IMG/VR virus record: IMGVR_UViG_3300021376_000051
Location: 1 to 64,000 of that record
Direction: 5' to 3' (one strand)
Source of the DNA: a virus
DNA: 64,000 nucleotides
In this document: positions 27,301 to 35,250 of the stretch, one piece after another
Position numbering within the stretch: position 1 is the first letter of the stretch
Layout of the letters: the number at the start of each line of letters is the position of its first letter
Made by a program: the position numbers and the translations under genes
The notes under the pieces: generated by a model
What the model was told of the DNA's origin: nothing
The model's database searches: none
What the model saw: only the letters and a program-made list of their open reading frames with translations

Positions 27301-27820
27301 CGTTTTCTTCTCTTTTCTTTAAACGCTCTTCTTCAATGATTATTTTTTCTTGTAGATCAGCAACTATATCTTCGTCACCAGCTGCTTCGTGAACCTTAAC
27401 AAGTTTTTCTAAATATTCAATATGGTTTCTTCGGTTTATAGCAGCCGTAGCAAAACTCTTTTCGCCATCTAACTCAACACCACGTTTCTTAAGTAGATCA
27501 AAAAACTTAATTGCTTTTTCGTCACCTAAAGCATTTCTAATTACTCTACCAATACTACCCTTTACATTATCAGATGTCAAGAAAGCTTCATCGATAATGT
27601 CTGTTAGCTCGTAGAATATTGTTACTAACTCTTTCTTTTCGTCTTCTGTTAGTGGATTCTTATCTACTTTTGTTAGGAACCCCAGTTTATCTAGTGTTTC
27701 AGAATCTGATTTAATTGTTGCTTCTGTCTTAACAAACTCCATTGCCTTGGATACGGACATACCTTTGGCTATAAGCTCTATCAACTTTCTCTGTAAACTG
27801 GGTAAATCGCAAAGTGGCAT
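15302..27820 (-). CDS. Giant 4172-residue virion/ejection protein with exonuclease domain
   Basis: The last gene of the structural module, where T7 encodes ejection proteins. The N-terminal 600 residues are helical with coiled coils (KQQEIKAKELDIRLLEGKIA). Residues about 608-830 form a DEDDy 3'-5' exonuclease-like domain: LITIDIETFGD, LITHNGNGFDLPQL and YAENDTETTLAL. Further on, an xxGR (GKGRRKIFG, about 1150), D-x3-A-G (MQDFISAGG, about 1297) and K-x7-Y (LKGAVTPAFYQAGY, about 1485) are arranged as in single-subunit RNA polymerases, so a vRNAP-like region is possible but unproven. The C-terminal half is mostly helical and unassigned. The end is a repetitive Gln/Pro tail (QPQLPQPQQ, about 4110-4155). 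AAAGGATTATTTA precedes the ATG. No transglycosylase motif was found. Confidence 0.9.
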   Translation of the reverse strand: MPLCDLPSLQRKLIELIAKGMSVSKAMEFVKTEATIKSDSETLDKLGFLTKVDKNPLTEDEKKELVTIFYELTDIIDEAFLTSDNVKGSIGRVIRNALGDEKAIKFFDLLKKRGVELDGEKSFATAAINRRNHIEYLEKLVKVHEAAGDEDIVADLQEKIIIEEERLKKREENVESLLNQSQGLLEKEFILENFIYIAQLIEESGKTSTVIDADSKVEAKQQEIKAKELDIRLLEGKIAALESKIILTKDKAKKKSFKDEKDKAKKDRKEAVKQLGKLNSELKKALTSLSIASLKDITGIDMTKRAESLTKFKFNLEKELNKVQARMMELGLTSLVRDVRDVSMTSQQMIINQRKLMTIATEGMNLRLSYLNNEIERSGAVVVSQVEEMFGEFAVKTVIGKREKLEDGKTEDLSPMNEAEVKEASQIWRNQLLSSYDGSFFTEDPALLTEEALNTLKSFAVGRGVVDASSPEAIDPTFAPSLTADQVAVHPDNNRGTIPAKNRVKSHREAARVIEGSVRRLRSVFGFKYFNGTINEKLLRQVLGDRLMDIHPEAFQKAYLKTMQRRVISQVGIDDKLSMSRNLIKLHGGDPETMPDFADGFDKDNSKLITIDIETFGDVNDPDRKVDGIYSIQIATYDSSNPAALTRSNEVLVNNGTDLVDVKTTEAKERQVLTNDQVTSVLKRIEELQNMGYKLITHNGNGFDLPQLRFFTSDSDLLARVSLRSFDLLANITSQAPGINMFEKSRVKGKKLKELAKNNLPTRTPVLSYPDPTTGKPRIQFTTGYPVNLVTGEEIKLGEGGITELWRRGQETGDFFEFDAYAENDTETTLALFLHMSDPGISSLALQGSDSDEVTTISITPPKSNLLLNNSIEFTGLIPLDTLSDITKITPKVTDIVEQTYMVSSYGYDANAVYDILINWYLKSLMGDPTTNEAKINAVINGLEGRAAEETNFDRSLRRIALENQRAINPLLDELFTKYGFVLSLNYNINDRNEAVVSINDNLDGSMPVGKFKQDGLFSNSVRSAERYENAVLDSFIKFISKSEVKNRFNKAMLDRVKAEPRKETESESQYWERVILDYFKPFVPGLSALQDFGNGSLDWKPADEVGIAFAQVMMDQKPDISVTDVLLQRGNEVESVMQMDDRTLLARGGKGRRKIFGMPSKDKVNMAQPHSLDNEELAYEGWRLQQRVNAILDMDLSDPAVLSSVYSWLETPLTQKPGDPISFFARQQVLDISPDVTVRSPFAAIPNLAERRLLVEEHLYEIPRLLMSFNHDCTYMGMKAPPRFFKDTQPVFYMQDFISAGGPTAAALMGGAVDQLAHMISYGLMTPDGVKELENVLDRGMEILRTNGDAAWNTSNKSDYKYNGKHNILAMLIAFNDGNFKVMDDLLQVLKATDETGAPATFAGKKVVVAGKDLGDPRFMFIDILLGTSDKNSPYFGTNMLNEMATNPSKFNITPADAELAKALRAKMGDPSDEKNRAQLKEFLKGAVTPAFYQAGYPGILQGLQTKVKETNLDLTEDEIEFLARMSVRSQLIGSSRLIDEVIGFSRENIQDLRNILLSNAQRLNSSTYSSTLNGSKALGEARSRMERLGSMQEFISVSAKETAKSVARVRGIVNPSNRKLEEIEQEIESELLTKWKARLDKAAAIWEGKAVDSMSPEEYATFIYEMNVALAGGEEAAQNHLMIYALNRRATTPFVLDEDVADIHRFVMGVHIDKEDYTRYLNREVYFRYGVETASGRNHMVSWYGLGPESSKYAQPRVMEPGGDYNPYGMWKIEEKQAARADFEQIFARQILLNLAKFYRPTIVTGYKPEINENRTKYFLDLQARSAKEIEAAEVSKYLEKAPKIRKYTVGGIEITAKERNDRNKKAAGTAYARLRFRTLASDAVSSREEIILDPTVDGYGALRPAYADIDFTQRGIYALAAAQHAARIKQNQALQQLAEVEGALSSNPNGFVPESLRGYKSPYEPQNMPMIPQSSDDVIGAIALGQKERVEQNAIRLQNVLTEFAKLHGLDESLEAKDWGRIFAVMQLRNKALNPAIDTLQKASQSKTSIDEVLEKDELVREARIRYIDGFLRTAGISSATLSGLKRFSPLDLMATLEERTLSLDTINDIKATFGEEPGWLQVLTYLGTRGKIERLMSMEFGITLDPGVIVRGRQGRAGIPSTTQIPVVAFGREVMQLYQVIGASETAKQVATKMIVGTPYETDPNVKYDSNGFVILESLDPRTDSALYKKIWNATLLEKQSIAEELLKNFYFAVNSENRVTLRDKNNKVFREDEQLEKLTVQGPTDPYAQITSQVDNPSTLWLNTPQGLIQMLNNLENYKLFSEIELAIQTNKEIYGFKTEIDSVIQEKEAQMFERMRDMEDELSESIAFLYETDPGTVKPAMLKDYRRVNIDGKSKDVLDLGYYLRSSGDNPATITITIPNSDTTIVAGRAFKTVKQQKINISVADAPFLTVLTEVLVKAQQLGFEDKASQIGDFIVWANNNKTQLPKSVKSPNALIKIAAMMYKVAGNDAAERSVYRYFNAEGLKTSQKQQIDDVVSALMYVMDNEPHDNAKEYYVTRAAMERVVAEPRNLTSDAVFVRAMATASGKELTPAVVSNIRAAVEDFTRPQLEPEIADEIYSDASSPAVYTDPDDFIMSFSNPAHRESAEKFVNYLDGLVSGGVISARARDMKLMLIGNLAKHNPDIVEELTIESFAGEGKDGIMFAAKRNGRYVIGQNITAMKVTAENEILFRFAEELVHIARLKYVKTNSPEWRKVTGLFDTTRSKPVIREMLLAMNNGKPYENLEQEVEYALSNTDEFFAHMGAFFLLRNVLGSKEAITKLRDKYAPVGRAYRLWENAFYAIKKMAQRVLITFNKLNDNPEYSSFMKEAEDVVMAVIGTGMSTRADVGNPDAQLNAFKRVVATENNRQLTPTEMADLNILISELRVEEQNYKIESSKPIPNMATLAAIDSKINDLKQKIREKDINTFMNISVGFVARTLADLDDFSTTKGSRLTERDLLDNGFRRAFLVGLIQRGIDRRGERADEGTAAGIIRSIPFVGSELMISTILQNNLLQGFMNATSLTYNSPFAPLAILTELIDQASVTTKGSLQSDVSGIQNDKLLIDPYVYNVMIKSADLSSEYPNNLNMQHAIIQDVVRNLLGIRPILTGVKEQKHVESLTGAFRLLTDKTVELQTQVGMLEKTSKNDVFPVRLRDTSLLQDRNLARDAFDIIKKELVSKNIAMLDANGKYATFSPLLGYTSGIIPLNPEEMLVADEASLSKVVADIISGKDTIANGGREAIINWAVRTAAKKSIGRTGITTVADYASTQSLVRIHKDVQEIIHKILWQTRDGDVTLEKTFGGMTTQNMDMVVLAFKKAFLIPTDEKTAERWNTKFQRDDVRKHFSISDRNMPHGLTGEMTGILGPSDVLTIEFLNRVTKSSALFKQDSVFLTSRDVFLSTNPNMLKLFETNLSTLAKGTGKIAYDAIERKMVQQLSGIPNAYFNISQILDMFEAENDQTVNSNSRNITLFDQRGERNLKIDNNALMRQGINRLRLALLETKGNLVRDTTDMGQSLADWNNRAKTLVLMRFGMNINTATYMVEGVMSTMSQMFQESNPFVGVISSFRFLRDMVEDGIVNAANAIVDTSGFPGKVTDASGRTKRQFFPIRQRKIRRLAQNTLSFVEETTSPMLPSNLLSMDPSSDLIEKLGFWDRWKLNRSRSNSSAMKSVRVAMDAAGNRLIVKLERMGHLNRFRDAYRAAAIKPTTVGQIKELLRQNKLGFIDQEVAVYIIQSGLLEGKRLEALRYIRTEKNTFRGVILFQDMMDVELELKDSTSPRSTGPVPRPFLTRNELLAELSLAKTAMAKFQEFNTTRGMVVRKALDAPRSDNLATDLLTFYKSYTSLFVAQQIIRRGSTASFPKMGMMLATSSLLDFTYNLVLALARGTLSYEDILEKLNRKDNISEIGRYIMRNPAFSNNILGLIANASLAAATGRSQGGMLSSVAEAGLMQQFRDIYKMVEAFASPQETWDAKTWAAYKALGPWLIANGYSLPIRVAVAQAWGTSSPTSGGSYRGAKGDISAIIDSMSTPVEDTTNALIREMFPEYPTVLQKETQYNNIPKRHLEEYLKRSSERLQQPQLPQPKQPQLPQPQQPQLPQPQPQQPQPQQTSTSVDLQKANQPIQAPEALL

Positions 27821-27835
27821 TAAATAATCCTTTCG

Positions 27836-30800
27836 TTAGCATGGTTTTGTTAATGAGTTTAACAATTCTTTTTTGTCGTTTATATCATCTATATCTTCAA
27901 TAAGTGATAAGACATAGGTTAAGCTTAGGTTATTAGCTTCTAATAGTTGTTTAAATCTACCTACCTCATCCTTAGTATAACCTAAGTTCTCAAGTTCAGC
28001 AGCGGCTGCTGCATCTTCTTTGCTATATACTTGGCTTTCGGTTACTGGATCTGGGGATGTAATTGGAGTAGATGGAGTAGTAACAACTGGTTCTGCGGGA
28101 GCCGTAGAGGCTATTACAGGCGTTACAGTCGGCTCTGCTGCTGGCGGTGGGGTAACTACTTCGGGAACCGCAGGAGCGACTGTAGGAGCTGGGGTAACTG
28201 CTTCAGGAGCCGCAGGAGCAACTGTAGGAGCTGGAGTAACTGCTTCAGTAGTGGTAGGAGCAACTGTGAGTGTTGGGGTAGCCGGTTGGCCTACAGTTGG
28301 TGCTAAACTCATGTCTATAAACCTTTGCTGAGCTTGTTCTAGCTCTTCTTTTCCTGTTTGTAGACCTCTTGCAGATTCTTCAGCCATCGTTTGTGCATTA
28401 GCCGCCATTCTATCTAAGTCTTGTCTACGTCTTTCAGCAATCCTAGCTTGTCTGGCTTCTTCTCTTTTTCTAGCTGGTGCATCTAAGATATCTTGTAACT
28501 GCATAAAGAAGTTACCAAATCTGGAAGATAAACGTGCATTTGATGTTTCAATAGAATCCTGTGTATCCTGATTAAGAACTGTTTCTATTCCTTCTTTTAC
28601 AAATGTTTGTTCAAGTAAAGAAGTTATTAGCTTCATTCGTTTATCTGTATTACCAGAAATAGAATCAACAATCTTTTTATCGTTTTCGTCAGTAGAATTT
28701 AGGAAATCACTGAGGGCTTTGTTTAAATCTGATTCGGCTTGAGCTAAATCTGCGGCTTTACCAGATTGCTGTGCATCTTTTAGTTTTTTAGCTAGTTCAC
28801 TATTTACTTTTAGGATATGTTCTTTTATTGCTTTATTAGTTGATTCTCTTGCCATTATGGTTAAAGCGTTTGTTCTAGTATCTGCGCGCATACCAGCACC
28901 AACCAGGGTTAATAAAGCAATGGCACCATCCTCAGTAAACTTAACGCCATTACCAGTATCTTTACTTACAATACCGGCTTCCATTAAATCTTTTAATGAA
29001 GTTGGATCTGCATTATAGTTTGTTTGTAATCCTTCAGCAACCTTACTAACCAAAACACCAGCTTCCATAAGGTTTCCAGTTGATATAGCACCTTCTGTAC
29101 TTCGTAGTTGTCCAGCAATTTGAGAAAGAACTGGTATAGCTGTTTCAGCTCTACTTAGTCTACCTTCGCTTACTGAACCAAGGGTGTCTTCTAAAACAAT
29201 CCCACGAACAACCTGTTCTAGTCTAATTTGTTGTTGAATTGGACTTAGGTTTTCATATCTTCCATTTAGTGTATCCATGTAGAGACTTAGTTCTTGCATT
29301 CTGCTTTTGCTAAGATTGAATATACTAGCAACACGGTTGACAACGCCTTTACTTACGGCTCTACCAGAAAGGTGTACTGGAATAGATGCGCCACCAATTA
29401 TACCACCAAGCACTGGTTCCATTAACGCACCCTCAACAGAAGAGTGGTATAACTGTTCCCAGTCAAAGCTTTCTCTTAAGCCAAGTGCTATTTCGTAGTT
29501 TTGATTAACAATGTCAGTAAATCCTTCTTCTAAAAAACCTTCAGCACTTTGAGATAGAGTCCATATACCCCCGCGTGCTGGTAATCTTGTATACCACTTC
29601 ATGTTTTGTATATAGTTAGAAGCACTAGGTAATTTACTTAGTGTTTTTTCTAGTAGGGTTGTTGGAATATTGGCTGGTAACCACCGCACAACATTACTAG
29701 TTGCCCTATTTACTTCAGATGCAACTCTAGTACTACCACCAATGGCTGTTCTTAATGCTGCTGTTCTTGTTGATCCTGTTGCTGCTGTTCTAGCAGAAGC
29801 CATAGCAGTAGCACGCAAACCACCAGCTACTAGTAAATTAGTACCACCAGAAGCTACTGTGATCCCTAGTTGTCCAACAAAGTCTCCAGAAACTAATGTA
29901 CTCTGAAGCATATCAGAACCTTTATAAAACTTATCCCACCACCAACCGTCTGTTTTTTCTATAGTAGAAAGGGATCTAGCAATTGAGTTATTAATAAATA
30001 CTCTATTTACATAACCACGGAACTCACCAGCAGTTTGCATTGATCTTAGAGTATTTGGATCTGCACCAGCTTTTACCATTTCTACATACAACTCTGGATC
30101 TCTTTCTATAATTAAATCAACTAAAAGATTAGCATTAATTTTAGGAGATAATTCTCTAGCTACTTCATCTGGATTTGTTGTAGTACCGCTGATTGTACTA
30201 AATAAAAAATCAACGATTGGGACATTATTCGGATCGACAAAACCAAGAACTGATGGATCAGCTGCTCCATAGTCTCCTGCTCTTTCATATCTAGTCCAGT
30301 TATTATTAGCATCTAAGTTATAGTTATAAAAAGACTCTTCAAATTCATTTCTTCTAAGATATGTTTCTAATCCAAGTTTAGTAACTGTAGCAAGAATAGG
30401 CATTGCATCTTTTGCTAATACTGGATTACCATTTTCATAGCCTATAATTGAGTTTGGTCCTACGGGTTCATCTGGATCATTACCAACTAAAGAAGAACCA
30501 AGACTACCAAAGGTAACTGGATTACCTGATCTATCAACATAGAAAACATCACCTTGCTCATTTGTTTTTGCGTTCCATCCTGGTATTTGTTCTACTTTAG
30601 GTTTCCATGCTGGACTTGTCTCAAATAATGAAGTTGAGTTGTATAGTCTATTAGATGATGCTATAACACCTTGGTTTGATGTAAGAAGCTCTAATCTACT
30701 ACCAGCATAAGAGCCAGCCGCAGAACTTTCATAAAATCCCATAGTGCCTAATCTAAAATTACCGGATTTATCCATTGATAGGATACCAACATCTCCAAAA

Positions 30801-31252
30801 TCTTTCTGAGCTTGTTCTTCAATGTCAGATCTTCCACCAAATTTTCTTAAAAACCTTTGAAAAAAGGGTAATTTTTCTTCATCTGTTTTTGGTGCAATGG
30901 ATGTTCTTATTGTGAATGATTCTGATGGTGGTGCAAAACTAGTTGCAAGTGCAGCTTCCCTCATTATTGCTAGATTAGTAAAAAACTCTGGTGGTAGTTG
31001 TTTTTCTTTTTTTTCTGCAAATGGACTAGATGATAGAGGAATTGGAGTATCAATAATACTTAAGCCACCAACTCTAAGTTGACTAACCATATTTCTATAG
31101 TATGGCTCAATCTCTGATTGAGTTGCCGTATCAATAGCAAATACTTTTGCTAAATTTAGTATTCTTTCTTTTTCAACTTCACTTAGTTCTCTTGGTTGAA
31201 ATGGTTGTATTGGGTTTTGTTCTCGAAATCGTCCAACACTATATTGATCCAT
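27836..31252 (-). CDS. Large internal virion protein (1138 residues)
   Basis: Presumed ejection protein between the 1326- and 4172-residue proteins. Most of it is helical, with alanine- and glycine-rich amphipathic stretches around 480-700 (VASGGTNLLVAGGLRATAMA, MEPVLGGIIGGASIPVHL) that could insert in membranes. A coiled coil follows (ARKREEARQARIAERRRQ), then a tandem Ala/Pro/Thr/Val linker (APTVAPAAPEAVTPAP repeats, about 1020-1080) and a short C-terminal helical domain. Its ATG overlaps the preceding stop region. No enzymatic motif is visible; a gp15/gp16-like structural role is inferred from position and size. Confidence 0.8.
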   Translation of the reverse strand: MDQYSVGRFREQNPIQPFQPRELSEVEKERILNLAKVFAIDTATQSEIEPYYRNMVSQLRVGGLSIIDTPIPLSSSPFAEKKEKQLPPEFFTNLAIMREAALATSFAPPSESFTIRTSIAPKTDEEKLPFFQRFLRKFGGRSDIEEQAQKDFGDVGILSMDKSGNFRLGTMGFYESSAAGSYAGSRLELLTSNQGVIASSNRLYNSTSLFETSPAWKPKVEQIPGWNAKTNEQGDVFYVDRSGNPVTFGSLGSSLVGNDPDEPVGPNSIIGYENGNPVLAKDAMPILATVTKLGLETYLRRNEFEESFYNYNLDANNNWTRYERAGDYGAADPSVLGFVDPNNVPIVDFLFSTISGTTTNPDEVARELSPKINANLLVDLIIERDPELYVEMVKAGADPNTLRSMQTAGEFRGYVNRVFINNSIARSLSTIEKTDGWWWDKFYKGSDMLQSTLVSGDFVGQLGITVASGGTNLLVAGGLRATAMASARTAATGSTRTAALRTAIGGSTRVASEVNRATSNVVRWLPANIPTTLLEKTLSKLPSASNYIQNMKWYTRLPARGGIWTLSQSAEGFLEEGFTDIVNQNYEIALGLRESFDWEQLYHSSVEGALMEPVLGGIIGGASIPVHLSGRAVSKGVVNRVASIFNLSKSRMQELSLYMDTLNGRYENLSPIQQQIRLEQVVRGIVLEDTLGSVSEGRLSRAETAIPVLSQIAGQLRSTEGAISTGNLMEAGVLVSKVAEGLQTNYNADPTSLKDLMEAGIVSKDTGNGVKFTEDGAIALLTLVGAGMRADTRTNALTIMARESTNKAIKEHILKVNSELAKKLKDAQQSGKAADLAQAESDLNKALSDFLNSTDENDKKIVDSISGNTDKRMKLITSLLEQTFVKEGIETVLNQDTQDSIETSNARLSSRFGNFFMQLQDILDAPARKREEARQARIAERRRQDLDRMAANAQTMAEESARGLQTGKEELEQAQQRFIDMSLAPTVGQPATPTLTVAPTTTEAVTPAPTVAPAAPEAVTPAPTVAPAVPEVVTPPPAAEPTVTPVIASTAPAEPVVTTPSTPITSPDPVTESQVYSKEDAAAAAELENLGYTKDEVGRFKQLLEANNLSLTYVLSLIEDIDDINDKKELLNSLTKPC

Positions 31253-34200
31253 TATCTAACTCCTTGAACAGAAAACATTTTCTTACCGAGCTGTAAATCC
31301 CTTATTATCTTAAATGTTCTAGTAAATCTAACATTTCTGGATATTTCATTATTGGCTGGTGCATTAGTATCTACATTTGGGAATGCTCCAGGTATCCCAT
31401 ACGGAACAAGATTATTACCGCGTTTAATTAGTAGTACTGGTTTTTTTGTATCAAATGCTACATCAAACTTAACTTTATTTTGTGATCCAGCACCGATGTT
31501 AGCATCTTTTAGTATTTTTAAAAGCTCTACACCCTGGCCCGTAGATAAAAGATGCTCAAGTACCGAAGTTGAATCAAGTCTTAAGTTAGGATTTGTAGTT
31601 AGGTTTAGTCCAAACATATCTGAAACATACTTTATATTACTTTCGGTAGCGGGTAAGGACATTAAACCAACAATTACCTGATCTGTTGGATCTAATCCTA
31701 CTTCTATACCCCTGCGTTCACTGGGGTCTTTATCTACAATTTCTCTTAGTAATTCTGCATCTGCTTCAATCACATCAGCTATATCTGGTCTATCAACTGG
31801 TGAGTCTGTGCCTATCCAACTATCAAATTTATCTTCTAACTCATCAAAGTTTGGTATTTGTGCGCCACCAGACATTGCTTCTACAGCTTTTTGACGCATT
31901 GTTTCTGGTTGTAATTCACTAGGTAATCTAGGAATATTTGGTAATCTTGTCTGGTAGCTTATTTGAGTATTTGATCCTGGATTTCCAGTAATAAAACTAG
32001 AACTAACCCTACCATTAGTAAATGTAAATGTAGGTGAAAACTTTGGAATACTAGCTCCAGATACCTCGCTATATTTAATACCAGATCTAAATAACTCTTT
32101 AACACCACTAAATCTCTCTTCTGGTGTACCTATTAATTCCGCTCTGTCCATTACTCCATTTAATATTATAGGAAGTTTCATTAAAGATTTAACAGTTTCT
32201 GGATTTCCCTTTAATGCTTCATTAAAATAATACTGTAGTTTTTGGTCTGGCGTTAGTTTGTTCCAAGGTAATAGAGTTTCTGTTGATACCATTCTAGTCC
32301 CACCACCCACACTTTTTTCTTGTGTACTTGATACAGTAGTAACAACTGTTTTATTTTCTGTATCACCGGGTAATGGAATTCCATTTGGTAATAGTGGTTC
32401 TAATAAACCATGTATTTGCTCTAAAGATGATTGAGCAACTACTTTTGGTGAACCAACAATAGAAGCAGCCGGAACTCCAATTTCCTTTGCCATTGCAATC
32501 GTTACATATGTTCCAAATTCTTCATCAGAGCCGAGTGGACTTGTGTTACCAGCTTGTAGTGCTCTTGTATATGTATTAACTCTTTCTCCAGCAGTAGTTC
32601 CCACTGAATATCTAACATCTACTGAGCCAGATCCAGTAACAGCAGCTAAAGATACGTCAAGAGCTGTAGCATATATTGTACTATACTTACTAATATTAGC
32701 AGTTGGTGGTATTTCTTGTGATGCCACAAATTCCATAAAGTTTTGCATTACTGGTTGATCATTAAACACACCAATAGTTTGTTTTGAGTTTTTAAAACCT
32801 CTAGTCATTTCTAGCACGGCAAAGAAATTACTTGGCGTTAGATCATCAATACTCTCAGCCGATAAAGCTTCTAATCTTCTTTTGTAATCAGCTAAATATT
32901 CATTTCTACCAGCATAACCTAAATCACTTGCGATTATTTCTGCTTGTATTCTAAGTTTTAAACCTATTCTTCTACCATCCGGGGTAATAATTCCTGCATT
33001 ATCTACCCAGTTTGTTTGGTCGATTAAAGCAGCATCAACTGGTTCTAGTGGATCAAAGTACTTTAATTCGTCTTTTGATTTTCCATAAAGTGTTTTATAA
33101 GCATCATCAACTTTAGTTAAAACTTGATTAGCCTCAATTAACCTTATTTGTTCTGTTGTTGCTCTACCCGAACTTAATGCACTGTACGCATCTATTTCTT
33201 CGGTTGAAAGTAATCTCTTACTTTGAGCTGTAAGCAGTAATGCTTGTTCAGTTGCTAATTCAAATGAAGTTTCAAATCTAGTAGCAACGTCATATATTAT
33301 ACCGGCTTCTCTTCTTGCTTCTGGTGTGGCAAATGGATCATTAAACACATCTAAAGCTTTTTGAACTATACTTGGATCTTTAATTATTGCTTGTTTTGCT
33401 GCTGTTTCACCTGGTATATTTACACCAAGTTTTGATGATCCTGTTCCAGTAGCTCCCCTAGAAGATCTAATACCAGATTCAGATAAGGTTTTAACAAAAT
33501 CATCCTGTATTTTTATTAGATTTTCTGGAGTAAGTCCTACGCTATCTAATAGTTTTTTATCCTCGGGGCTTAGATTTCTAATAATATCAGCTGGCATTTC
33601 TGTTCTAAGTGCTACAAATCCATCTTTATCTTTTGTAACAAATAACTGCTCTACTGTTGAGATTGGTAATCCAGTCTGTAAACTAAACTGTGATACAAAT
33701 TTTGAAGTTGTATCTTCAAGACTTGGTGGTTGATTACCCATAGCAGTATTGATTTGAATGCTTCTTCTAATAGACTCAGATACTCTAGTTGATGCATCCA
33801 TTACAGCAGAAGAAATACTTTGACCTTCTTTTGTTGTTCTAACAAAATTAATTACATCAGCTGTTTTTAATTTCTTTAAAGATCCTTTTAGGGGTAATGA
33901 CCTAAAACCATTATTTAGTCCTCCTTCAAGTATTCGTATTTGTTCTTCTATTGGTAGTTGACTTAATTTACCTGTTTCTAAATCATTTAGTATATCAGTA
34001 GCATTCCTAGTCTTAAAAACCTTATCTAGTTCTTCTTCAAGTATTCGTATTTTTTCTGCTGGTGGTAGTTGACTAAAGTTTAAGTCACCATTTAATCTAC
34101 CGGTTTCTAAACCATATAGTATATCAGTAGCATACTTAGTAATTGTATTTAGCTGTTGTGTTTCGTTTTGATCAGCTAATACTTGTTTTAATGAGGTTGT

Positions 34201-35232
34201 TGTAGACTCTAGATTTTCTGGTGTTGGGTTGGCTCTAAAATTTAAAGATGCTATATCATAAGCAGAAGATGCTCTTCTTAATCTATCTTCTGTTTTCATT
34301 CTTCTAGAAAGATCCCAAATATCCTTTGCAGAGGCATCTCTAATACCCGTGGACTTTACAATAAAATCACCTTGAGCTTTTTCATCTTCAATTTTAAGAC
34401 CAATAAAGGTTAGGTCTTTACCCCATTTTTTGTCAAATGCTTCTTTAAACTCAGCAAAACTTTTAGCACCAGTAGCCATGTTTAATGTTTCAGCATAAAT
34501 AGGGTCTGTTTCTTTTAGATTATCTGCCCCAATCTCTCCATCAACAAGTGCTTTTTGTTTATCTGGTGTTAGGGTATAATCAGCAGCCTGACTTATCACA
34601 GCTTGATTTAAAGCTCTCTGGGATTCCATTTCAACAAAGGTTGCTTGAGCTTGTGTAAAGATACCCTCAACCCAAGGAACTCCGGCCAGTGCTGGATTTT
34701 CTTTGATAAACTCATCCATAGCTTCCTGGATAAGTTGTGGACCCATGATATCACTATACTTATCACTTTTGCTCATTACCCACTTATTAAAACTATTTTG
34801 AGCTACTTCATTTGAGAAATCCGCACCCCAAGATTTTACTACTCTTCTTGTAAACTGCGATTTCCACTCGTTGCCTGAGAATGGTGTTTCTGTTTTATTT
34901 AGGATCTTATTAAACTCAGAGATTTTTTCATCTGGTGACAAGGTATCATTAGCATCAATCTCTTCCCACTGGGATTCAACTTTTGAAATTGTTCGTCTAT
35001 CTAGGGTTTGAGCAATGCTTGAGAAGTTATTTAAACCTTGCTGAACACCACCAGCAATCTCAGCTAGTGCCATATATTGTAGTTCTTCATTACCCCTACC
35101 AACATAAGTTGGAGCCTTAGCAACGTCTGTCTGTCCACCATAAAACTCAGCACTTGTAAATTCTACTGGATTAGCAGAAACAGATGTTGGAGCTACTTGA
35201 TCAATTCTTAATAGATTTCGTATATCTGCCAT
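31252..35232 (-). CDS. Large internal virion protein, gp15-like (1326 residues)
   Basis: Follows the gp14-like gene exactly as gp15 follows gp14 in T7, but is nearly twice as long (T7 gp15 is 747). The sequence is helix-rich and polar with many Glu/Lys/Asn heptads, as expected for an internal core/ejection-tunnel subunit. It includes an imperfect internal duplication around residues 400-450 (DILYGLETGRLNGDL and DILNDLETGKLSQLP, each followed by RILEEEL or RILEGGL). It begins MADIRNLLRIDQVAPTS after AAGGAGAATTAAAA. No catalytic motif seen. It would be ejected with DNA to help span the periplasm. Confidence 0.82.
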   Translation of the reverse strand: MADIRNLLRIDQVAPTSVSANPVEFTSAEFYGGQTDVAKAPTYVGRGNEELQYMALAEIAGGVQQGLNNFSSIAQTLDRRTISKVESQWEEIDANDTLSPDEKISEFNKILNKTETPFSGNEWKSQFTRRVVKSWGADFSNEVAQNSFNKWVMSKSDKYSDIMGPQLIQEAMDEFIKENPALAGVPWVEGIFTQAQATFVEMESQRALNQAVISQAADYTLTPDKQKALVDGEIGADNLKETDPIYAETLNMATGAKSFAEFKEAFDKKWGKDLTFIGLKIEDEKAQGDFIVKSTGIRDASAKDIWDLSRRMKTEDRLRRASSAYDIASLNFRANPTPENLESTTTSLKQVLADQNETQQLNTITKYATDILYGLETGRLNGDLNFSQLPPAEKIRILEEELDKVFKTRNATDILNDLETGKLSQLPIEEQIRILEGGLNNGFRSLPLKGSLKKLKTADVINFVRTTKEGQSISSAVMDASTRVSESIRRSIQINTAMGNQPPSLEDTTSKFVSQFSLQTGLPISTVEQLFVTKDKDGFVALRTEMPADIIRNLSPEDKKLLDSVGLTPENLIKIQDDFVKTLSESGIRSSRGATGTGSSKLGVNIPGETAAKQAIIKDPSIVQKALDVFNDPFATPEARREAGIIYDVATRFETSFELATEQALLLTAQSKRLLSTEEIDAYSALSSGRATTEQIRLIEANQVLTKVDDAYKTLYGKSKDELKYFDPLEPVDAALIDQTNWVDNAGIITPDGRRIGLKLRIQAEIIASDLGYAGRNEYLADYKRRLEALSAESIDDLTPSNFFAVLEMTRGFKNSKQTIGVFNDQPVMQNFMEFVASQEIPPTANISKYSTIYATALDVSLAAVTGSGSVDVRYSVGTTAGERVNTYTRALQAGNTSPLGSDEEFGTYVTIAMAKEIGVPAASIVGSPKVVAQSSLEQIHGLLEPLLPNGIPLPGDTENKTVVTTVSSTQEKSVGGGTRMVSTETLLPWNKLTPDQKLQYYFNEALKGNPETVKSLMKLPIILNGVMDRAELIGTPEERFSGVKELFRSGIKYSEVSGASIPKFSPTFTFTNGRVSSSFITGNPGSNTQISYQTRLPNIPRLPSELQPETMRQKAVEAMSGGAQIPNFDELEDKFDSWIGTDSPVDRPDIADVIEADAELLREIVDKDPSERRGIEVGLDPTDQVIVGLMSLPATESNIKYVSDMFGLNLTTNPNLRLDSTSVLEHLLSTGQGVELLKILKDANIGAGSQNKVKFDVAFDTKKPVLLIKRGNNLVPYGIPGAFPNVDTNAPANNEISRNVRFTRTFKIIRDLQLGKKMFSVQGVR

Positions 35233-35250
35233 TTTTAATTCTCCTTAAAA

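Noticed and set aside
28020-28331. Plus-strand Gly/Ala/Val-rich frames
   Set aside because: Antisense of the Ala/Pro/Thr repeats in the 1138-residue protein.
27836-35232. Lytic transglycosylase domain like that of T7 gp16 in the large virion proteins
   Set aside because: No E-SGG/GLMQ-type motif was found in the 1326- or 1138-residue proteins.
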